Positions 34,870-43,811 of a DNA stretch of 55,609 bases are shown one piece after another. Source of the stretch: Novosphingobium sp. PC22D (GTDB lineage: Bacteria; Pseudomonadota; Alphaproteobacteria; Sphingomonadales; Sphingomonadaceae); contig NZ_MWMO01000022.1 of NCBI RefSeq assembly GCF_002556635.1, forward strand, positions 1-55,609, read 5' to 3'. The notes under the pieces were generated by a model, which saw only the letters and a program-made list of their open reading frames with translations, was not told the DNA's origin and ran no database searches. The translations under genes were made by a program, and so were the position numbers. Numbering within the stretch: position 1 is the first letter of the stretch; every line of letters starts with the position of its first letter.

Positions 34870-35793
34870 ATGCTCGATCGTCGTTTGCTCTACGTTGTCG
34901 CCACCGCGAGACGCGGTTCCTTCACCGCCGCCGCGGCGGAAGTCGGCGTCACCCAGTCCGCGATCACCAAGAGCGTGGCCGATCTGGAACGCCAGATCGG
35001 CTATGTCATCTTCAACCGGACGGCTCGCGGCGTGATCCTGACCGAGGACGGGCAGAGCTTCGTCGAGCGATCGGTCCGCATCCTGGACGAGACGCGGGAA
35101 CTGCTGCGAGGCTCGTTCACCGGGTCCGATCCCTATGCGGGCGTGTTGAAGATCGGCATCTGTCCGGCCTCGATCGAATGGCTTCTGGTAGAACCTCTCT
35201 CGACGCTCACGCAACGACACAAGAGCATTCGGCTCGACATTACCGGGTCAAACTTCGATCGTACTGCGCAGGAATTGCGGGCCGGAGCGATCGACGTCGC
35301 CGTAGGGTTCGAGGCCGCGTTCCGCGAGCAGCCCGATTTCCGGTGCGAAGCCCTTGCCGGGCCCCGAACCTCTTTTTTCGTGCGATCCGGTCATCCGATA
35401 CTGGAGCGCGAGGAAGTGACCCTGGCGGATCTGGCGAGGTACGAGATGATCTCCCCTTCCAGTTCGCGCCCCTACGATTCGTTCATGCACCGGATATACG
35501 AGGACGCCGGCATCGAGGCCCGGACAAAGCTCCACTTCATCGACTATTTCCCGATCGTTGCACGCCTGGTCTCACAAAGCGATGCCATCGCGCTGGTGGC
35601 CTCGGATTATACCGAGACTCCCTCGTTCAAGCGACGGTTCACCCGGGTCCCGTTCCTTGAGACCCGCCCGCTTTCTCCGCTGGCGATCGCGATCCGGTCG
35701 CGCTGGACGCCCCGCCCAGCCGTTCGCGCCTTCATCAAGGCCTGCCGCGAGCGGCTGCCGGCAATCGATGCGCAAGACGAAACACGGGTATAA
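34870..35793 (+). CDS. LysR-family transcriptional regulator
   Basis: The 307-residue regulator starts at MLDRRLLYVVATARRGSFT. The N-terminal winged helix (about 1-62) carries FTAAAAEVGVTQSAITKSVA and ERQIGYVIFNRTARGVILT. The periplasmic-binding-like effector domain (about 88-295) includes IGICPASIEWLLVEPL. It lies divergent from the SDR/MFS pair, the usual LysR layout, with the shared palindrome in the gap. The second copy of this palindrome, ahead of the crotonase/acyl-CoA dehydrogenase operon, suggests it controls both, probably responding to a pathway intermediate. An upstream in-frame ATG at 34693 would add an unlikely 59-residue extension. Confidence 0.88.
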   Translation: MLDRRLLYVVATARRGSFTAAAAEVGVTQSAITKSVADLERQIGYVIFNRTARGVILTEDGQSFVERSVRILDETRELLRGSFTGSDPYAGVLKIGICPASIEWLLVEPLSTLTQRHKSIRLDITGSNFDRTAQELRAGAIDVAVGFEAAFREQPDFRCEALAGPRTSFFVRSGHPILEREEVTLADLARYEMISPSSSRPYDSFMHRIYEDAGIEARTKLHFIDYFPIVARLVSQSDAIALVASDYTETPSFKRRFTRVPFLETRPLSPLAIAIRSRWTPRPAVRAFIKACRERLPAIDAQDETRV

Positions 35794-35887
35794 CCGGCAG
35801 CCGTCGCGCCCGCTCTGCTCGGGGCGCTGGCCTCGCGCGACGACCGCGTCACCACGCGCACGCGACGCCGGTTCCGGCTAGGTCCGG

Positions 35888-37120
35888 TCACCGTCCCCGG
35901 GGAATGTCCTTGAAAGCGACATCGCGGTCGACACGGATGTCTGCCGGGAGGCCCAGCACCCTTTCGGCGATGATGTTCTTGAGGATTTCGTCGCTCCCCC
36001 CGGCTATGCGCAACGCTCCGCCGAAAAAGAAGTTGTAGTCGAACGCGGCGATGTCCGCGCCGCCCGCCTCGCCCGCGACAATCCCGAACTGGTCGAGCCG
36101 GTCGAGCGCTTCGGTGGCGACGTCCTGCATCTGGCGCGCGGAAACGATTTTGCCGATCGAGGCTTCGGGGCCCGGAGCCTGACCGCGGCTGAGCGCCGTC
36201 ATGACGCGCAGGCGTGTCAGCCGGATGCCTTCCGCACCAACGTACCAGTCCGCCAGCTTCTCGCGCAACGCCTGGTCCTCGACCGCCGGGCGTCCATCAG
36301 CGCCTGGCAACTCGCGCGCCAATGCGAGCAACTCGCGCCAGCCTGGCCCGCTGCCCATGCCCACCGCCAGCCGTTCGTTCATCAAGGTGATCAACGCGAC
36401 CTTCCAGCCCTCGCCGATCTCGCCCAACCGCTGGCAATCGCGGATTCGAACGTCGGCGAAGAACACCTCGTTGAACTCAGAATCGCCCGAGGCCTGGTGA
36501 ATGGGGCGCACCTCGATGCCGGGGCTGCGCATATCGAGCCAGAACATCGTCAGGCCCTTGTGCTTGGGCACATCGGGATCGGTCCGCGCGAGGAGCAGGC
36601 CATAATCCGAATAGTGCGCGCCCGAGGTCCAGACTTTCTGGCCATTGACGATCCAGTCGCCCGACCCGTCGTTCGCCCGAACCGCGCGCGTGCGGCTCGC
36701 CGCGACGTCGGAGCCAGCCCCCGGTTCAGAAAAGAGCTGGCACCAGATCTCGTCGCCGCGCAGCGCCGGGCCGACGAAGCGCTTGCAGGTCTGCGCATCG
36801 CCGACGGCCATGAGCGTGGGCAGGCACATGCCCAGGCCGATTCCGAAGAAGCGGAAGGCGATGCCGTAGGCCCCTTCTTCCTCATCGAAGATCGCCTGCA
36901 TGACCGGCGATTCTCCTCCCCCACCCCATTCGCGCGGCCAGCTTATGCAGGCGAATCCGGCGTCGGCCTTCCTGGCCTGCCAGGCCTGTCCGGCCGCCTT
37001 CATCGCCGGCTCGTCGCTCTGGTCCAGTTGCGCCCAGTTCACTTCGGGTGCGTTCGCCGCCAGCCAGGCCCGCGCGCGGGCGCGGAATTCGGCTTCTTCC
37101 GGGCTGTCGTTGAAGTCCAT
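35888..37120 (-). CDS. Acyl-CoA dehydrogenase, subunit 1 of a probable pair
   Basis: The 410-residue acyl-CoA dehydrogenase has an all-helical N-terminal domain, the FAD-binding middle domain (CQLFSEPGAGSDVAASRTRA, DWIVNGQKVWTSGAHYSDYG) and the C-terminal helical domain ending GGSDEILKNIIAERVLGLP. It adds a double bond alpha-beta to a CoA thioester. It lies 15 nt after a second, shorter acyl-CoA dehydrogenase. Adjacent dissimilar pairs of this kind form alpha2-beta2 enzymes in actinobacterial steroid breakdown (ChsE/FadE types) that accept bulky cyclic acyl-CoAs; the same is inferred here. It is the last gene of the operon that starts at 39244. Confidence 0.88.
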   Translation of the reverse strand: MDFNDSPEEAEFRARARAWLAANAPEVNWAQLDQSDEPAMKAAGQAWQARKADAGFACISWPREWGGGGESPVMQAIFDEEEGAYGIAFRFFGIGLGMCLPTLMAVGDAQTCKRFVGPALRGDEIWCQLFSEPGAGSDVAASRTRAVRANDGSGDWIVNGQKVWTSGAHYSDYGLLLARTDPDVPKHKGLTMFWLDMRSPGIEVRPIHQASGDSEFNEVFFADVRIRDCQRLGEIGEGWKVALITLMNERLAVGMGSGPGWRELLALARELPGADGRPAVEDQALREKLADWYVGAEGIRLTRLRVMTALSRGQAPGPEASIGKIVSARQMQDVATEALDRLDQFGIVAGEAGGADIAAFDYNFFFGGALRIAGGSDEILKNIIAERVLGLPADIRVDRDVAFKDIPRGR

Positions 37121-37135
37121 GGTGCAGTCTTCCGA

Positions 37136-38254
37136 TCAGTGTTGGTTGCGGGCCTCGAGCTCTTGAACGAGCTGTTCGCGCCAGTTGGAAATGCCGCCGA
37201 GCGCGAGTGCCAACTGGCGGGACCGCCGCAGATGCAAGTGGCAATCGACCTCCCAGGTGAAGCCGATCCCGCCATGGGTCTGGAGATTTTCCTTGGCGGC
37301 GAAATCGTAGGACTGGATCCCCGCGACCCGCGCCGCAGCCGCCGCGAGCGGGAGATTGGACTCTCCCGCGCCAAGAGCCCAGGCGCCATAGTAAGCATGC
37401 GAGCGGGCGAGTTCGTTCTTGACGTAGATGTCGGCCAGCTTGTGCTTGATCGCCTGATAGCTCGCGATCACGCGGCCGAACGCATAGCGTTCGAGGGCAT
37501 ATTCCCGCGCGGTCTCAAGGCAGCGGTCGGCGCCGCCGAGTTGCTCGAACGCGAACAGCACCGCGGCGCGGTTCATCACCGTATCCAGTTGCGCCTTGCC
37601 CTCTCCGGCCGCGCCGAGCCGTTCGCACTCGGCGCCTTCGAAGACGATGCGCGCCGCGCTGCGGGTCGGATCGAGCGACTCGATCGGCTCGCGCCGGACT
37701 CCCTCGGCGGTGGCGAGGTCGACGACGAACAGCCCCAGCCCCGCGTCATCGCGCGCCGCGACGATCGCATGCGTCGCGATATCGCCGTCCGTTACCGGGA
37801 TCTTGGCGCCGTGGAGACGTTCGTCCTCGACCCGCGTCGTCATCGCGTCGCAAGCGAGCCGGCCCCGCCCCTCGCCGACCGCCAGACAGCCGATCGCCTC
37901 GCCCGCGGCGATGGCTGGCAAGAGCCGCTCGCATTGCCGATCCTCGCCGAACGCGAGGATCGCTTCGGCGAAAACATAGACGGTGGAAGCAAAGGGAATG
38001 GGGGCGATCACGCGCCCCAGTTCCTCCGCGATCGCGCACAGATCGGTATGGCCAAGACCGGAACCGCCCCATTTCTCGGGGATCACCGTCCCGGTCCAGC
38101 CCATCTCGACGACCTTGCGCCAAAGCGGTTCGTCGAAGGGCTTGTCCCGGGAATCGAGAACCGAGCGGGTCGTGGCAATCGGGCATGCAGCCTCGAGAAA
38201 CTTGCGCGCCTCGCGCTTGAGGAATTTCTGATCGTCGGAAAAATCGAAGTTCAT
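37136..38254 (-). CDS. Acyl-CoA dehydrogenase, subunit 2 of a probable pair
   Basis: A 372-residue protein starting at MNFDFSDDQKFLKREARKF behind GAGGAG; a longer frame upstream lacks homology. It has the three-domain acyl-CoA dehydrogenase fold but a shorter, divergent middle domain in which the FAD-contact region is degenerate (AVGEGRGRLACDAMTTRV). The C-terminal motif QTHGGIGFTWEVDCHLHLRR is typical of the partner subunit in heteromeric FadE enzymes. In such pairs substrate and FAD sites are shared across the interface. Close spacing (15 nt) to the next gene supports a complex. Confidence 0.85.
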   Translation of the reverse strand: MNFDFSDDQKFLKREARKFLEAACPIATTRSVLDSRDKPFDEPLWRKVVEMGWTGTVIPEKWGGSGLGHTDLCAIAEELGRVIAPIPFASTVYVFAEAILAFGEDRQCERLLPAIAAGEAIGCLAVGEGRGRLACDAMTTRVEDERLHGAKIPVTDGDIATHAIVAARDDAGLGLFVVDLATAEGVRREPIESLDPTRSAARIVFEGAECERLGAAGEGKAQLDTVMNRAAVLFAFEQLGGADRCLETAREYALERYAFGRVIASYQAIKHKLADIYVKNELARSHAYYGAWALGAGESNLPLAAAAARVAGIQSYDFAAKENLQTHGGIGFTWEVDCHLHLRRSRQLALALGGISNWREQLVQELEARNQH

Positions 38255-38344
38255 GAGCCATCGCTCCTCAATCCAGTCGCGGGCCGACACAACCGGGGGC
38301 CGGTTTGCGCGCGGCGCGAATGCGCGGCAGCGCCGCGGGCTCGT

Positions 38345-39244
38345 TCAATCGGGCTTCGGGCCGTTCGCGGCGATCAGCTTGTCGATATTGGCGCGTACGG
38401 CCGGGGGCAGGCTGTCGAGGTCGATCGGGACGCCGCCCACCAGCATCGCCTGCATGTGCCCGATCTGATGCATCTGGAAAGCGTGGTCCATCGCCGCCTT
38501 GCGGCCCATCTGATCCTGCGAGAAATTGATCGCCTGCTTGACCAGCTTCATCGTGAACGGATTTCGTGCCACGATCGTGCCCGCCAGTTCGAGCGCCGCG
38601 GCGGACAGGTGCTCGCGCGGCACGACGCGATTGACCATGCCTTGCCGCTCCGCCTCGTGAGCGGTCATCCAGCCGCCGGTCATGAGCCATTCCTTGGCCT
38701 TGCGCGGCGACATTTCGTAAGCGTGCTGAAAGAACTCGACCCCCGGAATGCCCATCTCCGCGGCCGTGGCATCGCGGAAACGCGCGTCGTCCGAACAGAC
38801 GATCAGGTCGCACACCCAGGCGAGCATGACCCCGCCGGAAATCACCGAGCCCTGGATTTCGCCGATCACCGGCTTGGGCGCGTTGCGCCAGCGTTCGGTT
38901 ATCTCGAGGTAGATTTCCTTCTCGCGCGCATAGGCACCCTGCCAGCCTTCGCCGCCGTACTCGCCCCAGAGGCCCGCGATGCGATCGCGCGGAGGATCGG
39001 CGGGCCCCTCCCCGCTGAGGTCATGGCCGGCATTGAAATGGGCGCCCGCGGCGGCGAGAATGATAACGTTGATCCGATCGTCGTGGCAGGCGCGCCGGAA
39101 GGCATCGTCCAGCTCGTAGGTCATGGTGATGCCCTGCGCGTTGCGCCGGTCCGGGCGGTTCATCACGATCCGCGCGACCTTGGGCGCCGGGATCTCGTAA
39201 AAGAGCTGCTCGTAGCCGGCTTGCGTCGTGCCGTCGGTCGTCAT
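38345..39244 (-). CDS. Crotonase-family protein lacking both canonical glutamates
   Basis: The 299-residue crotonase starts at MTTDGTTQAGYEQLFYEIP (GGAGAGG upstream). The CoA-binding oxyanion element (GAHFNAGHDLSGEG, about 67-80) and the second one (GSVISGGVMLAWVCDL, about 132-147) are clear. Where enoyl-CoA hydratases have the two catalytic Glu, this protein has Met140 and a shifted, non-acidic segment (RFRDATAAEMGIPG), so plain hydration is unlikely. Isomerase, hydrolase, C-C lyase or dehalogenase chemistry are possible within the superfamily. It opens the operon with the paired acyl-CoA dehydrogenases, behind the shared palindrome at 39324. Confidence 0.84.
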   Translation of the reverse strand: MTTDGTTQAGYEQLFYEIPAPKVARIVMNRPDRRNAQGITMTYELDDAFRRACHDDRINVIILAAAGAHFNAGHDLSGEGPADPPRDRIAGLWGEYGGEGWQGAYAREKEIYLEITERWRNAPKPVIGEIQGSVISGGVMLAWVCDLIVCSDDARFRDATAAEMGIPGVEFFQHAYEMSPRKAKEWLMTGGWMTAHEAERQGMVNRVVPREHLSAAALELAGTIVARNPFTMKLVKQAINFSQDQMGRKAAMDHAFQMHQIGHMQAMLVGGVPIDLDSLPPAVRANIDKLIAANGPKPD

Positions 39245-39323
39245 TGCCGCCTCTCCAATCTGGATCTTGCCGAGCGTCTTCGGACCAGGGGGCCGGAGGA
39301 ACAAATGCGATCACCACTCCATT

Positions 39324-39342
39324 CATTCCTCGCAGGAATACC
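39324..39342. promoter_or_regulatory. Shared palindromic operator, copy 2
   Basis: CATTCCT-CGC-AGGAATACC, with the perfect dyad ATTCC-N5-GGAAT at 39325-39339, matches copy 1 at all 16 fixed positions. It lies in the 115-nt gap upstream of the crotonase/acyl-CoA dehydrogenase operon, about 80 nt before its start codon. The preserved ACC on the right flank outside the dyad argues against chance. Confidence 0.65.
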
Positions 39343-39359
39343 GATCGCGTCCGCAGCGC

Positions 39360-40160
39360 TCACTCCGCCCGTGTCTTGCTGCCCCCGCCCAGCGCCTCGG
39401 CAACCGACGCGCCGAAAGGCCCCGCTTCGATGCATTGCAACTGGGTCCGCTCCTCCAGCGCGATCACCGAGGCCAGATCGTCGATCTCGGCCGCGCGCGG
39501 CAGCACCCGCTTGGTCTTGCGCAAGCCGATCGGGGATGCCGCAAGCAAGTCTTCGACGAGCGCGCGCGCCTCGGCCTCGAGTTCGTCGTCTTCGACCACT
39601 TGCGAGACGAGCCCGGCGGCAAGCGCCCGGTCCGCGCCGATGAAGCGCCCGGTCATCATCAGTTCGGCCGCCACGGACATGCCCACCATGCGTGGGAGGA
39701 AGTAGCTCGTGCCGAGCTCGCAGCCGGAAAGTCCGAGCTTGACGAACGCCACGTTCATCCTCGCGCTGCGCCCCGCAAGGCGAATGTCGGAGGCCAGGGC
39801 GAGATTGAAGCCGCCGCCGCAAGCGGCGCCGTGAACCAGAGCGACGATCGCCTGGGGGCAGGCGCGCATCTTGAGGATGATGCCGTCAAGCGAAGGCCCC
39901 GGGCCCGCGTCGGTGTCGCCCGGAGGCAATCCTTCCCTCGATTTCTGGAACCAGGTGAGGTCGAGGCCGGCGCAGAAGCCCTTGCCGGCCCCACGCATCA
40001 CCACGACCCGCTGGCGATAGTTCGATTGCAGGGCGTCGAAATAGTCCCACAGCTCACGCACCATCGTGCCGTCGAGCGCATTGAGCCGCTCGGGCCGGTT
40101 GAGAGTGAGCCAGTCGACGGCTCCGTCGCGCACGACCTCGATCGTGGAATAATCACGCAT
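39360..40160 (-). CDS. Crotonase-family protein (enoyl-CoA hydratase/isomerase-like)
   Basis: The 266-residue crotonase starts at MRDYSTIEVVRDGAVDWLTL; the longer upstream frame overlaps the preceding gene and has no homology. Oxyanion elements GKGFCAGLDLTWFQ (about 59-72) and HGAACGGGFNLALASD (about 110-125) are intact. The positions of the two hydratase Glu are Asn119 and Phe139, so it too is not a standard hydratase. The segment SGCELGTSYFLPRMVG is typical of a subgroup of enoyl-CoA hydratase/isomerase proteins in degradative clusters. It lies third in the ligase-hydratase/dehydrogenase-crotonase row, 74 nt after the bifunctional enzyme. Confidence 0.84.
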   Translation of the reverse strand: MRDYSTIEVVRDGAVDWLTLNRPERLNALDGTMVRELWDYFDALQSNYRQRVVVMRGAGKGFCAGLDLTWFQKSREGLPPGDTDAGPGPSLDGIILKMRACPQAIVALVHGAACGGGFNLALASDIRLAGRSARMNVAFVKLGLSGCELGTSYFLPRMVGMSVAAELMMTGRFIGADRALAAGLVSQVVEDDELEAEARALVEDLLAASPIGLRKTKRVLPRAAEIDDLASVIALEERTQLQCIEAGPFGASVAEALGGGSKTRAE

Positions 40161-40234
40161 GTTCTGATCCTGGCTGATACGCCGCCGGCCTCGCGCGCGC
40201 GCGACGGCGGGCGAGGTCTGCGAACGGGGAGGGG

Positions 40235-42295
40235 TCAACGGTTGAAGCGGCCGTCTCGCGCCGCCGTCTCGCGCAGCAGCGGCGCGACGGGCAGGCCGTA
40301 CTTTTCGAGGCCCGCGACGATCGTGGGCAAGCCGATCGTATCGGCCCAGAACATCGGGCCACCGCGATAGGCCGGCCAACCGTAGCCCTGGGTCCACACG
40401 ACGTCGATGTCGCCGGCGCGCTGGGCTATGCCCTCTTCGAGAATCCGCGCGGCTTCATCGACCATGGTGTAGAGCGTGCGCACGACGATCTCCTCTTCGG
40501 AGATGGCGCGCTCGACGTGGCCGGATGATGCCCGGAACCGCGCGATCAGCGCTTCCGCCACCGGGCTGGCGTGCGGCCTGCGCTTGTCGTCGTAGTCGTA
40601 GAAGCCCGCGCCGGTCTTCTGGCCCCAGCGCCCTTGCGCCGCGAACGCGTCGCGCAGGGTTTCGATCCGGTTCGGGTCGCGATGCCAGCCAATGTCGAGT
40701 CCGGCCAGGTCGGCCATTTGAAACGGGCCCATCGGCATCCCGAAGGCGACATGCACGGCATCGATCTGGCTGGGCGTCGCACCATCCATAAGCAGGGCTT
40801 CGGCGTGAATCTGGCGAGGCACCAGCATGCGGTTGCCGATGAAGCCGTGGCACACGCGTGCCACGACCGCGATCTTTCCGATCCGTTTCGCCAAGGTCAT
40901 GACCGTGGCCAGAACGTCCTTGGCGGTCCGTGCGCCGCGCACCACTTCCAGCAGCTTCATGACGTGCGCCGGAGAAAAGAAATGCATACCGACCACATCG
41001 GCGGGACGCGAGATCGAGGCCGCGATGATGTCTATGTCGAGGAACGAGGTGTTGGTGGCAAGGATGGCTCCGGGCCGCGCGATCCGGTCAAGCCGGGCGA
41101 AGATCTCCTTCTTCACCGTCATGTCTTCATAAGCCGCCTCGACGATCAGATCGGCATCGGCGAGCGACGCGAAGTCCAGCGTCGGCATGAGACGTTGCAT
41201 CGCCGCCCTTGCCTGCTCGCCCGTCATCCGGCCTTTTGCCGCGCTCGCGTCCACCATGCCGCCGATCGTCGCCGCCGCCTTCCGAAGAGCCTCCTCGGAC
41301 GCATCGACGAGCGTTACGGGAAAGCCGGCGGAGAGGAACGCCATGGCAATGCCGCCGCCCATCGTGCCCGCCCCGATCACACCGACGCGAGCGATCGTAC
41401 GCTGGGGCATGTCCGGGGGGACGTCGCGTATCTTTGCCGCCGCGCGCTCGGCGAAGAAGAGATGCCGCTGCGCCGCCGATTGCGTTCCGGCAAGGAGCGC
41501 CTCGAACGCGCGCGATTCCATGGCGATGCCCTCGCCGAACGGCCGATCGGCCGAAGCCTCGAGGAGATCGACGATCGCGTTCGGTGCCTCGAAGCCGCGA
41601 AAGCGGCGCGCGTTGGCCTCGCGGAACGCGGCGAAGACCGCGGGATCACAATCGACGGCGCGCTCGCTCGCCCTCGGCAAGGGACGCAAGGCGGCGACTT
41701 CGGCCGTGAACCCGACCGCGTCGGCGATCAGGCCGTCCTCACCGGCGAGCCTGTCGACGAGACCGCAGTGCAGCGCCTCGGACGCTTCGACCGGATCGCC
41801 CTTCGCGATCATGCCGAGCGCCGTCTCCATGCCGGTGAGGCGTGGCAGGCGCTGCGTCCCGCCCGCGCCGGGGAGCAGACCCAGCTTCACTTCGGGCAGG
41901 CCCAGTCTCGCCGACGGCACCGCTATACGGTAATGGCAGGCGAGCGCCAGTTCGAGCCCCCCGCCCAGCGCCGTGCCATGGATCGCCGCGACCACGGGTT
42001 TCGCGCAGGCCTCGATCGCCCCGGCCAGTTGCGGCAGCGTCGGTTCGGCCATCACCCGGCCGAATTCGGTGATGTCGGCGCCGGCGAAGAAGGTGCGCCC
42101 CGCGCATGCGATGACCGCGCCTTTCACGGCCGGGTCCGCCTCGGCATCGCGCAAGGCGGCAAGCAGACCGGCGCGCACTTGCGCGCTCAGCGCGTTGACC
42201 GGCGGACTGTCGGTGACGATGGTCATGACCCCGTCGCGGATCTCGCTGGTGACGATCGCGCCGGGTCTGTTCGCGGTGTTGGATTCGGCAGACAT
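40235..42295 (-). CDS. Bifunctional enoyl-CoA hydratase/3-hydroxyacyl-CoA dehydrogenase
   Basis: This 686-residue FadB/FadJ-like fusion starts at MSAESNTANRPGAIV. The N-terminal crotonase domain (about 14-200) has both catalytic Glu (Glu115 in GTALGGGLELALAC and Glu135 in RLGLPEVKLGLLPGAGG), so hydration should be active. The NAD domain begins at about 302 (RVGVIGAGTMGGGIAMAF), the catalytic motif is HFFSPAHVMKLLEVV, and two C-terminal 3HCDH domains follow (CHGFIGNRML, then DVVWTQGYGWPAYRGGP). It performs two successive beta-oxidation steps. The CoA ligase stop is 4 nt upstream. With two Glu-less crotonases nearby, this is the only clear hydratase of the cluster. Confidence 0.92.
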   Translation of the reverse strand: MSAESNTANRPGAIVTSEIRDGVMTIVTDSPPVNALSAQVRAGLLAALRDAEADPAVKGAVIACAGRTFFAGADITEFGRVMAEPTLPQLAGAIEACAKPVVAAIHGTALGGGLELALACHYRIAVPSARLGLPEVKLGLLPGAGGTQRLPRLTGMETALGMIAKGDPVEASEALHCGLVDRLAGEDGLIADAVGFTAEVAALRPLPRASERAVDCDPAVFAAFREANARRFRGFEAPNAIVDLLEASADRPFGEGIAMESRAFEALLAGTQSAAQRHLFFAERAAAKIRDVPPDMPQRTIARVGVIGAGTMGGGIAMAFLSAGFPVTLVDASEEALRKAAATIGGMVDASAAKGRMTGEQARAAMQRLMPTLDFASLADADLIVEAAYEDMTVKKEIFARLDRIARPGAILATNTSFLDIDIIAASISRPADVVGMHFFSPAHVMKLLEVVRGARTAKDVLATVMTLAKRIGKIAVVARVCHGFIGNRMLVPRQIHAEALLMDGATPSQIDAVHVAFGMPMGPFQMADLAGLDIGWHRDPNRIETLRDAFAAQGRWGQKTGAGFYDYDDKRRPHASPVAEALIARFRASSGHVERAISEEEIVVRTLYTMVDEAARILEEGIAQRAGDIDVVWTQGYGWPAYRGGPMFWADTIGLPTIVAGLEKYGLPVAPLLRETAARDGRFNR

Positions 42296-42299
42296 GGGC

Positions 42300-43811
42300 T
42301 CAGCCCTCACTACTGGTGTCGGCACGGTCTTCGGCCAGCTTCGAACGGCGTGCCTTGCCGGCATCGTCGCGCAACGCCTCGCTCGTGAATTCGAAGGTCT
42401 TCGGAATCTTGTATCGCGCGAGACGCGTGCCGAGGAATTCGCGAAGCGCGTCTTCGCTCGGATCGGGCTTCTCGGTGCCGACCTGGACGATGGCATGGAC
42501 GCGCTGCCCCATGTCCGCGTCGGGCAAGCCGACGGCGATGGACGACAGGACCATCGGATGCGCATCGAGCGCGGCCTCGACTTCGGCCGGATAGATGTTC
42601 GCACCACCGCTGATGATAAGGTCCTTGCGGCGGTCCGCGAGGAACAGGAAGCCGTCCTCGTCGAGGTAGCCGAGGTCGCCCAGCGATTCCCAATCGCCCA
42701 GCGCCTGCGGCTCGGCGCCGACGTAGCGGTAGGTCGAGCCCTTCCCGGACTCTGGAAGGAAGTAGATGGTGCCGATCTCGCCCGGCGCGCATTCCCCGCC
42801 CGCGTCGTTGCGGACGCTGAGGCGCGAGCCATTCACGACGCGGCCCACCGATCCCTTGTGCGCGAGCCATTCCCGGCCGTTGATGACGGTGAAGCCCTGC
42901 CCCTCGGTGCCGCCGTAAAGCTCGATGATGCGGTCCGGGCCGAGCCAGTCGATCCATTCCTGCTTGAGCCAGACGGGACATGCAGCCGCGTTGTGGAAGA
43001 CGACACGCAGGCTGGACAGGTCGAAGGAGAGGCGCTGATCTTCCGGCAGGCGCCAGATCCGATGCATCATCGTCGGCACCAGACTGATCCAGCCGACCTT
43101 GTGCGTTTCGATCAGTTCGAGGGTGCGCAGGGGATCAAAGCGCTCCATCTCGATCACGTGACCGCCGGTGAAGAGGCAGTGCATGGTCACGGTGAAGGGC
43201 GTGTTGTGGTACAATGGACCCGGGTTGAGCACCGTGTCGCCGACGACCTGCGTCAGCACCGGGAACCGAGGATCATGCGTCGCGGCACGGCCGTCGACGA
43301 TCAGCTTCGGCCTTCCAGTGGAGCCGCCACTGGTCATGATCTTCCAGTTCTTGGCGGGCGGGGCGGACAGGCGGGCCGGGGAATGCGGGGCTGGCGCGTC
43401 GAATGCCCCGGCGCCGAGAACCTCCCACCCCGGCAAGTCGTCACCCTCCGGGCCGATCACCAACCGCGGCTTGGCCAGTTCCAGTATGGCCTGCCGTTCC
43501 GCCGCGGGCAGGCTTGCGGAGACGGGATTGGGCGTCGCCCCCAGCTTCCAGACCGCGAACACGGCCTCGTAGAAGGCGATCCCCTTGGCCATGGCGATCG
43601 TCACGACGTCGCCTTCGCCGACACCCAGATCAGCGAGATGGCGCGCTCGCCGGTTGGTGCGCTCGTCGAGTTGCGCGTAAGTCAGCGTTGTGCCGCCGAA
43701 AGTGATCGCGGGCCGTGCCGCGCCCCCTTCCGCGTGATAACGAAGCAGATCGCCCATCGGCCATTGTTCGAACTCGTCAGGCGGGGTGAAGCTTTTCTCG
43801 ATCTCGGACAC
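42300..43811 (-). CDS. Acyl-CoA synthetase (AMP-forming)
   Basis: The 503-residue enzyme starts at GTG 43811 (VSEIEKSFTPPDEFEQW), with GGGAG 8 nt before; an ATG 42 nt further up lacks a site. Motifs of the adenylate-forming family are present: the P-loop form TSGGSTGRPK, the Thr-Glu motif YGGTEGQGF, the hinge region DLGYLDEDGFLFLADRRKD, the A8 motif ISGGANIYPAEVEAAL, and a C-terminal Lys in DDAGKARRSKLAED. It activates a carboxylic acid to its CoA ester. The composition resembles cyclohexanecarboxylate/steroid or aryl-propionate ligases, but substrate cannot be fixed. It is the first gene of the row running down to 39360. Confidence 0.9.
   Translation of the reverse strand: MSEIEKSFTPPDEFEQWPMGDLLRYHAEGGAARPAITFGGTTLTYAQLDERTNRRARHLADLGVGEGDVVTIAMAKGIAFYEAVFAVWKLGATPNPVSASLPAAERQAILELAKPRLVIGPEGDDLPGWEVLGAGAFDAPAPHSPARLSAPPAKNWKIMTSGGSTGRPKLIVDGRAATHDPRFPVLTQVVGDTVLNPGPLYHNTPFTVTMHCLFTGGHVIEMERFDPLRTLELIETHKVGWISLVPTMMHRIWRLPEDQRLSFDLSSLRVVFHNAAACPVWLKQEWIDWLGPDRIIELYGGTEGQGFTVINGREWLAHKGSVGRVVNGSRLSVRNDAGGECAPGEIGTIYFLPESGKGSTYRYVGAEPQALGDWESLGDLGYLDEDGFLFLADRRKDLIISGGANIYPAEVEAALDAHPMVLSSIAVGLPDADMGQRVHAIVQVGTEKPDPSEDALREFLGTRLARYKIPKTFEFTSEALRDDAGKARRSKLAEDRADTSSEG

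Noticed and set aside
36497..39643. A 1048-codon open frame on the plus strand opposite the acyl-CoA dehydrogenase and crotonase genes
   Set aside because: It is a GC-bias shadow: low-complexity Arg/Ala/Pro/His content, no domain, and fully antisense to well-supported genes.
40571..42388. A 605-codon plus-strand open frame
   Set aside because: Antisense shadow of the fused hydratase/dehydrogenase gene with no recognisable motif.
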